Shown here one piece after another: positions 45,600-57,764 of a DNA stretch of 64,000 nt (within the stretch, counting starts at the first letter, position 1; the number at the start of each line of letters is the position of its first letter). The notes beneath the pieces are model-generated. The model was not told the origin of the DNA, did no database searches, and worked only from the letters and a program-made list of their open reading frames with translations. A program made the translations under genes and the position numbers. The stretch comes from Gamarada debralockiae (lineage: Eukaryota; Ascomycota; Leotiomycetes; Helotiales; Hyphodiscaceae). The stretch is taken from the NCBI GenBank assembly GCA_002803225.1, contig NXFV01002016.1:27806-91805 (forward strand), in the 5' to 3' direction.

Positions 45600-46890
45600 T
45601 AATGCTTTTTAATCCTTGAGTTCTGCCTGACGACAAATCTCCCCCAAATATCCAAGGGAAGTTTGTCCATCTTTGTTGTTTCAGTCTTTCTAGATTGGAA
45701 TGTTAGCTGAATTCACATATAATGAAACATTTCCGAGAGGGTCTGGCCATAGGACAACCGTCATGAAATTCCACTGGTGAATTAAGTTCTCACATTTACA
45801 TTCACTTTGCAGACGATCGCCTAGCATCTCGTTCAGTTTCAATATTAAGGTAAGGAAATGAAAATTGATAGCCCGTGCAATATGCAACTTTATACTGACT
45901 CAAACGGGCTAGATTATTGCCACCCCATAGGAAATATATCTTGTAGGCAAGGAAATAGTTAAACTTACTATCGAAGATGATCTGTTGATCTTTAGGGGCT
46001 TTGTCGGTGTGTCGCATAGTTTGTAAACAGTGCACGATTTCGTTGACAGAGAAGTTGCAGCTCGCGACATCGTTTGTTCTAAAGCGAGAACGGCGAATAA
46101 GTGAACGACTTCTGCAGTAGAGTCTCGTGAATCTGATCATATACTGTAAAACCTTCCAATTATCATCTAATTTTTATTTGATTGTTGGAAAACACTGCCT
46201 AAATTACCATTTCTGTTTGCACAATTGACCCTTGAACCACACTCTCCATGTCAGTAATAATGGCCTGAATTGTCTCACTGAAGTCACCTTGCCAATTCAG
46301 AAATTGAAACGCCCTATCACTATCCACATATCTTCAAGAGCTGGCAGTATTTTAGGCTACGAGGAGGACCAAGTGCCAGAGCTGGACTTCAAATAGGAGA
46401 AGAGAAGCTGCGATTGTAATCACTCCTGCATTCGGAATCGTTTGGACCGGAAGATCCTGGATTGGTCTCTCCTATCATAGGCACATTTTGAGGACAGCGA
46501 TCTCAAATCTTTAAATCCATTTTGGTGATTAAAGAAGCTATTGCTTGGGAGATAATACCAATGCAGTAAATAGGATTGATGACGAAAGCGCCATCAATGA
46601 CGAAAATTCAAACGACGCCCGAATCTATTTCAACGCCTGCCCTGGTCATACGACCCGCCAATTTTTCGGGGGAAAATGCAAAGACTGTATTCCGGATAAG
46701 AGAGTCAGGCATATGCTCTTCTCTCCCTCCCAATCCATTTACAAGCATGTTGAGTTTGAAGTCAATATGCTGCTTCAACAATATCGTTTGAGTTGACTTA
46801 ATTATCTCAGGATTCCTTTTCACCACCCTATGAGCTATCGCTTCTTCTCCCCGGGACCAACGAGGCACTTGAGAAGTTTGGCGATGCCAG
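45600..46890. other. Gene-poor interval
   Basis: 1.3 kb of moderately AT-rich DNA. A 112-codon minus frame at 45802-46140 is the longest and is not recognised. Confidence 0.4.
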
Positions 46891-46892
46891 TA

Positions 46893-47106
46893 CACCAGGG
46901 GGTGTCAGAATTCGTGACGGATCAAAAACTTTCGAAGGGCCATATCACACCACAACAACTTTTGAAGAAAATTAAGTTTACTACACGATTCTGCACTATC
47001 CATAGTACAAATCACATACACATCTTAATTGTTATTTCGAAAGTTGAGAGTTTATATTAGTTTGAAAAATTTCCGACCGTCACGAATTCTGACACTCCCT
47101 GGTGGT
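46893..47106. mobile_element. Non-autonomous DNA transposon (MITE) with 30-bp terminal inverted repeats
   Basis: The left end CACCAGGGGGTGTCAGAATT (continuing CGTGACGG, 46893-46920) is matched in inverse by 47078-47106, with one mismatch and one extra base. TA dinucleotides flank both ends (46891-46892 and 47107-47108), as expected of a Tc1/mariner/pogo target. The 214-bp element has no coding capacity. Inner sequence next to the ends is partly complementary (AACTTTCGAAG versus CGAAAGTTGAGAG). Confidence 0.85.
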
Positions 47107-47108
47107 AC

Positions 47109-49679
47109 TTCGTCCACACCTGACGAGGTCGACGAATCCCAGTATAAACTCTGCCTAGCAGACTGGCTGAAGGACTAGAAGGAACTATAGCTGCGGTTTT
47201 CTGGCAACTGACACGGAAGCTCCGGAAGTTGCGCTGCAGTCTTCTGCTACCGAGAACGCAAACTCCTCTTTGCATAACAACATTAACAAGGCAAACAGTC
47301 AACTGCATAAAGAACAGGACGCAAAGAACCATGACATCATGACAAGAGCTTCCATCTTGAATATTCGATCGACAATGTCGGATGGGAGAAAAGTCTGTAG
47401 AATAGAATCTAAGGTAGGAGGAGACTAAATACAGGGGGGAAATGAGGTGTGGAGCCAAAAAGAGGTGCTTTAGCCAGTAGTTCATCTGACAGATAAGCGT
47501 GACCATGCAGGATTAATGCTCAACTTTGACTCTTTTCGTGAGGTCTGCATCGATTGCAACATGGAGCATCTTGCTGATCGCGGCCAAACCTCGCTCGAGA
47601 TAGAGATGTCACTTAGATCTAACATTTCCGGTTGGTGACCGGATGTAGCAATTGCCGTTCGTTTGAGAGCGTGACAGCAACTGAAGGAAATATCTCGGGC
47701 TCAAAACCCCACATATACCACATGTGGCACTTGCTGCGATTCTGCGATAAGAAAGAAGTCGACTATGGCCTGACAATAAGGGCCGGAATAGTGTGTCGAG
47801 ATCTGTTGCTTTATCTTCAAGAGTCATGCTATGACACTGAGGAGATCTTATAATAAGAGATATAGATTTGTAGATCGATCGACGAAGGAGAACGAGCAAA
47901 CATTGGACGGAAGATGATTACGTGCCAAATTCGCATGGCGCTGAGCTTTCGCGGCATCTCATACAGTAAGCTGACTCGATCCTACTTCGTACAGTAAGAA
48001 ACGTCGTAATGTTAAGAGCGAGAGTGACATTCGAACGGCGACGTTATTTGATCGCCGGCAAGGCTCAATATTTCAGCCCTCCGGTAATATTTCCGAACCG
48101 TCCGACGAAAACGCCAAAAAAGGGGCCACTCGGCGGATCTTCCGCCTTATTCGGCGACAAGCCTTAGGGCACGTGGTGCTAACGACGGGTACCTCACCCG
48201 ATCAGGGCAACTGCATGTCTAATTGGATGCTTCGATTTTCTGCAAAATGTCTTTATGTCAGGGACAAATGCGTGGAGTGATCCTTTTACTGTATGCACGT
48301 TCAATGCACGTAAAAAGGGGTGCGCAAGGTAAAATACGAGTAGAGTGCTTTCACTGGTGCAGCCACGCTTGGAAAAGGGGTTGGAACCGCACTGACTCGC
48401 TCAGAGGACTTTGCCACTCAACTCCTTCCCCCCTTTTAAGTTCGAAATCTACGCTTTGGCTGCTCAAAGTCTCCAAGTCCCAATGTTCCAACACTACAAT
48501 AACATTGCTACCAGTGCTCGGACGCTGCCATCCAGACTTTCACACCGCTTCTTCAGAATCCTCAGCGAGTTAAAGGAGGCAAAAGGAAACATCATCTCCA
48601 TAGATTATGTTTGGGCAACTCTCGGCCGGCACGGGATGCGGTGTCGAATCGTCTCACGCAAGCTTCCCCTCCCCCTGAAACGAGAACAGACCATTGGAAT
48701 CCTCTCATTCTTCCCCTCCTACCTGTATGCAGCTGCATTATGTCGAACATGCTTGCCTGCCTGTCTGTGCCTGCTTGTTTTCTGTGTGAAGTTTTACTCG
48801 ACTTTATCGTCGGAGACGGATGTTGTACCCTCCGAAGCCGTCGTGACAATATTACTGATATGATTGGGAATTGAAATCTAAATCTAATGGCTCTCTTCGC
48901 TCCTCGTCTACCACCCTTTAGCCTCGTAGATTATTGACAGGTAGACTTGCTTGTCCCACATCCCAATCCACTCTTCTTGGGGCATCTCGGAGAAATACTC
49001 AAACCTGGCCGATTCCTGATCCATACTGATCTTTTTGACGGTCGACACAGACCTCTTTATGACACGACCATCGACAATTTCACCTGCCACCTAAACTCTT
49101 TCTCTTGGATCTTCCTTGGTTCTAAATCCAAATTTAACATCCTTAGATGAGAGCGCATGTTTCACCGTTGATTATTAGGAGTGGATGTTATGTTTGTACC
49201 TTCTGGAAGCTCTGTACCTGCGAAACCCTAAAAAATTCATCGGAGCTTTCTTTTCTAGGAACATAGGAGCTTCGTCGAACTCAAAATTATTCCCCCCAGG
49301 TCCGCCACGTCAAAGTATTGCAACCCAACCCAACGCGACGTCTTCTCTAGATGATTACTGTCCCTACCGAATACTGCCTCCGCCAAAGCAAGATACGGTA
49401 GTGGAAAATCGCCTCGGCTTGTTTCAATATCACAGAGAATTGGGCTCTTTCAGACGTTTCCTGCATCAAGATACTCCATTTTTCCCAATCCGGATCTATT
49501 GCGCGCACACCAACAATTATTGCACGAAGAGACTCCAATAGGTCGAATGCTTCGAACATATACATCGTCGTTGCCAGCTTAGGAAATTTGGATTGGGTTG
49601 AGGAAGATTCGTTGGGCCTGTATGGGGTCGAATTCGTCCTACGAACCTTGAGGCCAACGCCTGCGTCGATACCCTCAAA
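47109..49679. other. Gene-poor interval upstream of Arf-GEF gene
   Basis: 2.6 kb. No supported gene. It contains a symmetric GGCGGATCTTCCGCC at about 48133-48147 with CGG-N5-CCG spacing typical for zinc-cluster factor sites. A minus-strand frame at 49347-49560 (FEAFDLLESLRAIIVGVRAI) is mildly protein-like but unassigned. The Arf-GEF promoter and 5' leader must lie near its right end. Confidence 0.4.
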
Positions 49680-52600
49680 ATGCAGCCACACGAGAATAAA
49701 CCCATGTCGCCCACAAAGCGCCTAGGCGTCTCATTGAATGTCGATACTGGCTATAAAGGGAAAGGGAAGGAGGTATCACCACCGCAGACGCCCACGGCGC
49801 AACCCTCCCGGGCTAGCAAAGCCAATATTCCACCTGGAAATCGGGCGCTTAGGGTGCGTACGGGCCCAAGAGAAACGTTTTTAGACGACATCACACCTGT
49901 TGATCCTTCTCTAAATAAGGAGAATGATCCAGAAAGAGGCAGGGGAAGTCGAGACTCACACGACCTTTCTCTATCTCCTCGACAAATAACTCGCGACTCG
50001 CTGGTGGACCATATGCTTCTTTCCTTCGACAAATTTTCTTTCGGACCGGACGACGAAGGATTTGGGAGGCAACCGACTGTGGAAGAAGAACAATTATACT
50101 CAAGCTTTGGAGATGAGGAGTCCTATCCGCCAAACCAGAATTTCGCAGGGACTAGAAATGCCAGAGGAGTTGGGCACACTTATTCATACAGCTCCGATTA
50201 CGAGAACGCGGATGATTCGAGCCGATATTCTGATAAATTGTCTAGAGGGCGACGGAGCAATAGCAGCTCAAACTTTCAATCTGGGTTGGGAAGGATAAAC
50301 AGTGTGCGAAACGATACGGGGCCGAATTCGACTTTCGCAAGGGGTCCGCCCACGCAAATACCTCCCCGAGGAATACATTCACGGAGTGGAAAGGGCAGCA
50401 AGGGGAGCAGCACAAATAGTTTTGATCTGGGATACGCACAGGTTACAAGCAATCAGCGTTGGGCGCATGGCCTGGCAGGAAGATCGTCGAGTTTTGACTA
50501 TGGTAGCGACCACCAGTCGAGACAATCCATCACAATGAACCCGCAGATAAACACCGCCGTTGCTACGTTCAATCCTTACGACTACGATGCTGCTCCAACC
50601 CCTACAGTTCCTGGTGGACCTCGAAGATTCCGTCCTGCCTCACCGATCATTATCCCTCAACAAGAACCTGTCCAGGTTGAGTCACAAAAGCTGGAGCGCA
50701 AGAGAAGCACAAGATCCTCCAAGAGCGCATATAAGGGTAAGGCTTCGAATGTCTTGTCAGGTGGCAGGCTAGATTATGGCCTCAACGACCGGAGCCGTGA
50801 ATTACCGCCATTGCCTGCCTTTATCAAAGAACCTTCTGCTCCTGCGCCATTGGTCGGATATGGAAAAGCCAAAGGTCAGGCTTCTCCAGGACTGGCCCAA
50901 CCATCCAAGGATCGACCAGGCTTCTTTAGAAGAGTATTTGGGTCATCTAGAAACAACACTGCCACAACTACAGAGCCGCCTCCGTCGCACGGTTCCACCA
51001 CATCTGCTGAAACAGCAGATCGGCCAAGCAGTAAGCCGAACCACATTGCCAGCCAGATCAAGTCACATCATACACCTCCTCCACCTCGTGAACCCCCACC
51101 ACCACCGAAAGAGCATACACATGTACTCACGAAAAAGCCATCCTCGTTCTTCCGGCGCCGGAAGAAATCTGTATCAGAGCCCGAAGCGCCTGTACCTGTA
51201 CCCATTGTTCCACCCATGCGGTTACAGGCCGAGAGTGAGAACGCGGCGTCTTTGCCCAGTCCCGTCAGTAGTCTTCGGAAGGTGATGAATCCGTATCTTA
51301 AGAGCCCTGGAAGAAGCCCCCTGGACCCTCAACACAATATTGATCGCAAAATGAATGACAGTCCAGAAGATGAACGGCATGTCAGAGGGTTCTCGCCAGA
51401 TTACGAGCCTGACAAAACTGCCACAATCAGGGCCGTCAAACCAAGTTCCAGGGGCACTGGAGACAGCTTTCCAGCGGCTTACGTGCCGACTCAGAGGTCG
51501 TTGGCCCCTCCCTCCAGCCCCGGGCTACCTATTGGTCTAGATGGGCGATCGGGAGAGGAACGCGATGCTACCTTCCTCCAAGACAGCAGTGATAACGATC
51601 CGGATGCCCATAGCTCTACTTCGACTTCCACGCCAGGGAAGGACGCCTCAGGGACGACTTGGCTCGGCAGCTCGAAGCCACCTTCGTCGCCGGCTGTAGC
51701 AAGAGATATGGCGCTTGTGGCAGAGTACGAGAGAGTACACTCAAGACGCTCCCCAACACCTGCGAAATTGGACCTCAACAGAAGTTCACCGGCCCTGGAT
51801 TCGCCACGGAGTGCATCAGACTCCAAGTCTAGCCAGATGAAGCCCACGAGTGCTACGAATGAAGAGTGGGTTATGTTGACGCCAACGAAGTCTCCCAACC
51901 AGCTAGAGAAGGACAACCGCGTTTGGCTGGAACCTTCGTCGTCGGAAGAAGACGTTGCTTCAGCCAGTTTGGCATTACCCAAAAAGGCAGCTGACGCCTC
52001 TGCTAGAACCTCTGGCTCGACTGATACCGTATACAAATCAGCCACAAGCTTGCCGATAGTCCAGATAGAGGGGGAAGACGAGGCCGAACCTTCTGGTCGC
52101 CGAATGATGACCGCTGCTGAGGCCATCAAGTCGCTCGACGAACTCCATGAGGAAAACGCATCACCGATGGCAGGTGACCGCGAGAGAGCAAAGAAAATTT
52201 ATGATGGCAACGAGGATTTTATTCAGAAAGAGAAGGCTGCCGCGTGGATGGGAGAAGAAGGTCCAGCACGTTCCAGAACTTTGGTCGCATATATGGAGCT
52301 GTACGACTTCTCCAATCTGAATATCCTGGCGGCTCTACGCAACATGTGCAGTAGACTGGTGCTCAAGGCCGAGAGTCAGCAAGTTGATCGAATCCTAGAT
52401 GCGTTTGCCGAGAGATGGTGTCAATGCAATCCTAATCACGGATTCAAAGTCACTGGTAGGACCTTGAAAGTTCCCCACAATCCTAATGTGTCTAACATGT
52501 CTCAGATGTTGTCCACACAATATGTTACTCTATTCTCTTGCTAAACACAGATCTCCATCTTGCCGATATCGACCAAAAGATGACTCGCAGTCAGTTCGTC

Positions 52601-54540
52601 AAGAACACCATGCCTACCGTTCGAAGCAGTGTCGCCAAGTCCGCCCCTGATGCTTTTGAGCCAAACCGACCCTCAGTCCTGCCGGGAAAGAATCAGACTC
52701 TCGGTCAGGATGCCAACCAGTCCAATAATTCCTTGAAGCCTGAGAGAGCTTCTATTGAAGTGGAGAGGCCTTCATGGAGGTCGTCCTTCAAACCGCCCGC
52801 GCGAGCGGACTCGGATACAATTCCTGGAAATGCGCCAACTCCTTTGGATTATGACACTCCCGTAGACGATTGTGGACCTTTAGTAAAAGCACCCTTCCAT
52901 GGCACTCTCCGAACTTGGGAAGTCCAGGTCGAGGTCGTTTTGAAAGATTTCTACAATTCGATCCGGAATGAGCGTCTACCGCTATTCGGTGCACCTACCG
53001 AGAAGCCGCAGCTACAGGCAACTTCGTCGAACTCTCTGTCCGTATTCGCAAACGGTATGCTGAGACGTACGCCCAGTGTGCTGAGCAAAGCACCATCGGA
53101 ATCTCAGTCCTACATGAGAGGTCGAGCAACAGAGACAGTACGCGTTGGGAATGGCAAATTTGCCAACAAGAATCGTTCACGGCCTCGGTTATACCCCAAC
53201 TCAGGATTGGGGTCTAGTCGGACAAGCCTAGATGATCAATCCTCCATGTGGAGCCCATCTGTCTCATCGAGCACCTGGAGCAAATACTCTCTTGGGAAGA
53301 CCCAGACTTCAATGTCAGTCGACTCACTGGGATCAAGCTGGCCTCAGGGTGATTACCAGCAATCGATTGGGTTTGCCAATGCTTTGAGCCAGGCTATTAT
53401 CCGCGAGGAGACGATTGGCAGCACAGGGAGTGGTGGCAGTGATGAACTTCGTGTGGCGCCTCTTCTCGAAGACGAGTCTCTTGAACTGGCTGGTGCACCA
53501 TGGGCTAAGGAAGGAATTGTGAAGCACAAGCATCATCTGGAATCTCTCGACAAGAAAGCGAAGGATCGCAACTGGAACGAGGTTTTCGCTGTTATTGAGA
53601 AGGGCTACATGAGTCTGTTCTCATTCTCAACCAAGAGCATGCGAAACAAGTCGAAAGGCAAAACTGCTCGTGGCGTCGTTGGTGGAGGAAATTGGCAAGA
53701 GAATGCGGAGAGTTTGGGTTCCTTCCTACTTCGCCAAACAATTGCCAGTGCTCTGCCGTCTCCCGGTTACTCGAAGGCGCGCCCACACGTTTGGGCTCTC
53801 TCCCTTCCCACTGGAGCAGTTCACCTCTTCCAAGTTGGCACCCCAGACATTGTCAAAGAGTTTGTTTCAACAGCCAACTACTGGAGCGCACGACTTTCGA
53901 ATCATCCCTTGGTCGGTGGCATCAGCAACATCGAATACGGCTGGTCTGATACCGTCGTCAACAACGCATTGGTGACCGCCATCAACGAATCCACATCAAG
54001 CAGACCATCTACCAGCGGCGCCAGACCAAGCATGCATAGCTCGCTACGTTCCAGTCTCGATCAAGGATACAGCAGCGGGCACATACGCTCTAGGTTACCT
54101 GGTGACAGAGTCGCGATTTCAGATTGGACACCGCCAACGCAGAGCATGCGAGCCAGCAATTTGATGGAGCCGGATCAGCTGAAGACGCTGCTTGCGTACG
54201 TGGCTGGTATTGAGGAGGAGTTGCAGAAGCACAATCAATTGCGCAGTCCGATGCTCCTTGCTGTAGGTCGCCACCTTCTGTCCATAGTCTATTGTCATTG
54301 AAACACTAACGAATGTAGTTTACTCCACGACATCCGAATGCCCAGAAGGCAATGGCGAATTGGGAGAAGAAATCTTCGTACCTGCTTCGCGAAATCGTGA
54401 AGTTCAGGACGTATATCGATTGCTTGCAAGCAGCAGAGGCGGGCAAGCAGCGCATTTATGCCGAGAGAGCTGCTCGGAAGGCGGAGTTAGAAAACGAGGC
54501 TAACGAGGATGATGGGGACGACACTCTGAGACCCGAATAA
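49680..54540 (+). CDS. Sec7/PH-domain Arf guanine-nucleotide exchange factor (Yel1-like)
   Basis: Three exons, 49680-52455, 52506-54262 and 54319-54540, give 1,584 residues. The first 800 residues are disordered (Ser/Pro/Arg-rich, with proline tracts such as TPPPPREPPPPPKEHT). Sec7 spans about 805-975: MMTAAEAIKSLDELHEENAS, FIQKEKAAAWMGEEGP, ILAALRNMCSRLVLKAESQQ with the glutamic finger in KAESQQVDR, and after intron 1 VVHTICYSILLLNTDLHLAD. A PH-like domain follows (about 1265-1440: GIVKHKHHLESLDKKAKDRN, WNEVFAVIEKGYMSLFSFS), and the tail is a coiled coil (WEKKSSYLLREIVKFRTYID). Related fungal proteins activate Arf6-type GTPases at the plasma membrane for polarised growth and endocytosis. The exon 1 donor must be GTAGGA at 52456 to keep the Sec7 core in frame. 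Confidence 0.9.
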
Positions 54541-55791
54541 CGCTCCTCACGCCTCATAATCTTATTTCACGAGTCGGACGAGGTAGTTAGTTTCTTTTGT
54601 TTGATATGACGAGGCTATGGTTATACGGATTACGCTTCTCCATTCATGTCTTTCCTTCACATCACATTCGATGATCACATACATCATTTAAGCGGAGCGG
54701 AGCGGAGCGAGAAACATTTCGGATTGGCGTTTTATGTTCATGGATACATACGGAGCGGACTTGGCTTGGATTACATTTTGCTGGCGTTGGCTTTGTATCA
54801 GTATACCCAGCTGCTTGCATTTTCTTGTTAGGATGGACTTCGGGGCTTGGATTCATGTGGGAGGAACAGGGCTCCTTGTGGTTTGCAAAATACGAATATG
54901 AAGGTTATGAGGCTGGCGGGGTTGGCTTTGCTGTATCTAGATGAGGCTGGGGTTCATGATTGGTGAGAGGGGGAGGAAATTAATTGCTCTAATTCCGAGC
55001 CCACGGCGAAGGTTTCATACCATTTTCCCCTTCGCGACTTGCTGGTGATTTTTGTTGCACAGAATAACACCTCCAGCGAGGCAACCTTCTCGTGGAAGGT
55101 GGTATTTTGTCCATGTCCAGCATCCGCTGCCTCAGAACAGGGTCGCCAGGAACGAAGAAGTGCTTGACGGATCCGATGAGGACATTATGGATACCGTTGA
55201 GGCCGAGCCACCCCAGCCTGGTATCTCTGACTTGACTTCCTCCTTCATATCAATGGCTACTGGCTTGAGTGAATTATCTTTGCTCGTTCGATCTGGCCGA
55301 TAACCTCGAGATTCGGTTTCTTCCCCCTTCGATATCTTGCCAGCCTTCCTCTCCTTGATACCAGTATCGAGTGGAAGAGCCATTCGAGCTGGGCCTGCGA
55401 AGCAATTAACATGTACACCAAAATCCCGCTAGAGAGGGTTTGATATTTCCACTTAGGTCCTCACCCATGCATCTTAACTTCCGCGGCCACTCTCTCGACA
55501 TCCTGAGTCCGTTGGTTCTTTGCCACATCAAACTTTTTATCCAACCAGCCTTTTCTGAACATTACGCACAAAATACGCCTGCTTCTCTCACTTCAACTTC
55601 AACACATAATAGACCGATTGCTCGTCTTCAACATTAAGATTCTCGCCAATCAGGAAAACTTCAGATCAACCCAATTTCCGCGACATTTCATCTCATCTTC
55701 AAACCATTACACTTGCACATCTTCGCGCCTCTAAACCTAACAACTCTGCTCTGCCCACACCATCAACATACATCTCTCAACCATCGTCACC
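54541..55791. other. Intergenic with AGCGG microsatellite
   Basis: (AGCGG)4-like run at about 54690-54709. The minus frame at 55132-55383 (83 codons, MALPLDTGIKERKAGKISKG) and the overlapping plus frame are unassigned; neither has convincing support. The last 100 bp are pyrimidine-rich (CAACATACATCTCTCAACCATCGTCACC) and look like the leader of the stub at 55792. Confidence 0.4.
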
Positions 55792-55923
55792 ATGCTAGCA
55801 GCAATACTTTTCAGCCTTGCCACATCAGCTGTCATTCATCAACCCCTCGTCTTCGCTCCTCAAGTCAGGGCCGTCAATACCCCAGGTTCGTTCCCTCGCC
55901 CCACGAGAAAACCTCACTTCTAA
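55792..55923 (+). pseudogene. Truncated secreted-protein gene stub
   Basis: MLAAILFSLATSAVIHQPLV begins right after a well-formed fungal leader ending ATCGTCACCATG. Residues 1-15 make a good signal peptide. The frame ends at 55923 after about 43 codons; a GTTCGT at about 55884 could have been a donor, but no continuing exon is seen before repeat-rich DNA starts. It looks like the 5' end of a secreted enzyme or effector gene whose body was lost. Confidence 0.5.
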
Positions 55924-57697
55924 CTTGCACGATTCGAAAGCAACGGTGGTATGTGGCCTCGGAGGTATGAATGAGGCTAGAGATTGCGAACAGACTTTTT
56001 CTTTTCATGTCTGCTTATGTGTCGCTACATACGGTGAGATTTTCGTCAGAAATAACTTGTGGATAATACAAGAAGTTGCGTGTTTATTTATTTTTCCATG
56101 CTTCTCATAACAAAGAGATTATGACGATACAGTACGAGCGACATCGCTAGGGCTCCGGTCGAATCGAATCGAATCCAGATAAATTTGATCCGTTGGAATC
56201 GAATAGCGGGTGCGTACATTCAATTCAACACGAATTTAAGTTATATTCGAATCGAATTACACGCTAATCCTATTACAGTGGCAGCTAAAATTAAGCGAGC
56301 GCGGCGTCCGATAAGCCGACCGATTAAAGACAGCTGCCGAGCTTCCCCCTAAGAAATCATGTCATGTGACATGATTCGATCGAATTTCGAATTTAAAAAC
56401 GCAGTTCGATTCGTGTCGAATTCGATAATTCGCGATCGATTCGGAGCTATATGGCACCGCTGGCTCTCGGAGAGACGGCCCACCGCGGCCTCCGAAACGG
56501 GTCGGACAGACGAAGGACACCGAAGACAATCGCCGTGTATTGTCTCACATTTTCTCAAGAAATGCTTCCGTGTCTTCAACACCAGGGGCAGACAACAAGA
56601 TAGTACCATCGACCCCGAAAGGCCTCAGTCAGTTACTTCAGATTCCGGGATATGTCACGCACCGTTGCGGCGTCAGACAACGTGCTGTCCATAGACGCGG
56701 GAGGAGGAATGCGACGGTGCGCAAGATGAAGGAGGACTATTCATGGAGAGATCTCTGCTGCCCGGCCTTCTTCTCGGAACTTGTTGTCGAGGTGCATATC
56801 ACCTTCGAGGCTCTGGCGGTGAAGGGACCGAGCAGAAAATCAAAATTATTGACGAGGTAAGTAAACTTACAGGAGCAAGTTATTATTTCTGTCAGATGAA
56901 CTGGTTGCTATGGCAACGGTTGTGTACACATATTTCGGGTTCTGGCAACCCTCCAATTTTTCCTTCCTGAGAGACATCAATACATACATGATTTTACCAC
57001 ACAATATCGTCTGATTCGACAATTTCTCCACGCGACGACTACGAATTTATTGGCGTTGCGCTCTTGACATAAACGGATGACTTCCCTGTTCCGTTCAATC
57101 TTCAACTCACACAGAAGTGCTCTTGTGCTATAATTGTAGTTATAATCTCTCTGTACGACACATCGGTCCGTTGTCGTCGTTCTTTCGTTAACTTACTTCT
57201 ACTTCTCTGATTTAATCTTCCACACTTTCTTGACTTCCTGCGACTTGCACGTCTCATCATCTACCGGCCCTTGGACAGGTGTAGTTCCCCACTTACGGAA
57301 AAGTCTGCAGATTGTAATTCGTCGGGGCTGAGTCAGGCAAGCTCGGAATACTATTTTCCTTCACAACGCTACCACCCTTTGCGGACCCAAGGACCACTCT
57401 AAACAGAAGAATAGACCCAAGGAACACGCAATCCTTTAATTTGCAGTTAACTAGCCTAGTCCATCCAGGCATTATTCAGCATCAATTTGTAATGCATAAG
57501 CAAGAACCCATAAACTTCCCTGAAAACTGGGGATTGAGCAATTGTGTTGTCACAGGGTTGCACGTAACTCCAATGTCGAGCTACAGTAGGAGTTACGGCT
57601 ACATGAATAACTCTCTAAGCCAGTGTTTCTCAGCTTCAATTTCAAATAATACCTCTGCATTTCTACCTCTATCAAGTCTTTCTGCTACCATCCCAAT
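55924..57697. other. Repeat-rich, gene-free interval with palindromes
   Basis: From 56150 to 56450 the sequence is crowded with CGAATTCGA/TCGAATCGA words. A perfect inverted repeat AATCATGTCA-TG-TGACATGATT is at 56355-56376, followed by ATTCGATCGAAT. A plus frame at 56359-56694 is open for 111 codons without recognisable similarity. Probably degenerated TE sequence. Confidence 0.45.
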
Positions 57698-57764
57698 TGT
57701 CATGAGATGACGTCGGAAGTCACGTGTTGGGGCAGGGGCCATTGTACATGTGAAGCATGACGTA

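Noticed and set aside
48133..48147. Palindrome GGCGGATCTTCCGCC as promoter of a neighbouring gene
   Set aside because: No gene start lies within 1.5 kb; kept only as a note in the intergenic entry.
51491..52129. 212-codon minus-strand frame
   Set aside because: Antisense shadow of the Ser-rich first exon of the Arf-GEF gene; no independent signal.
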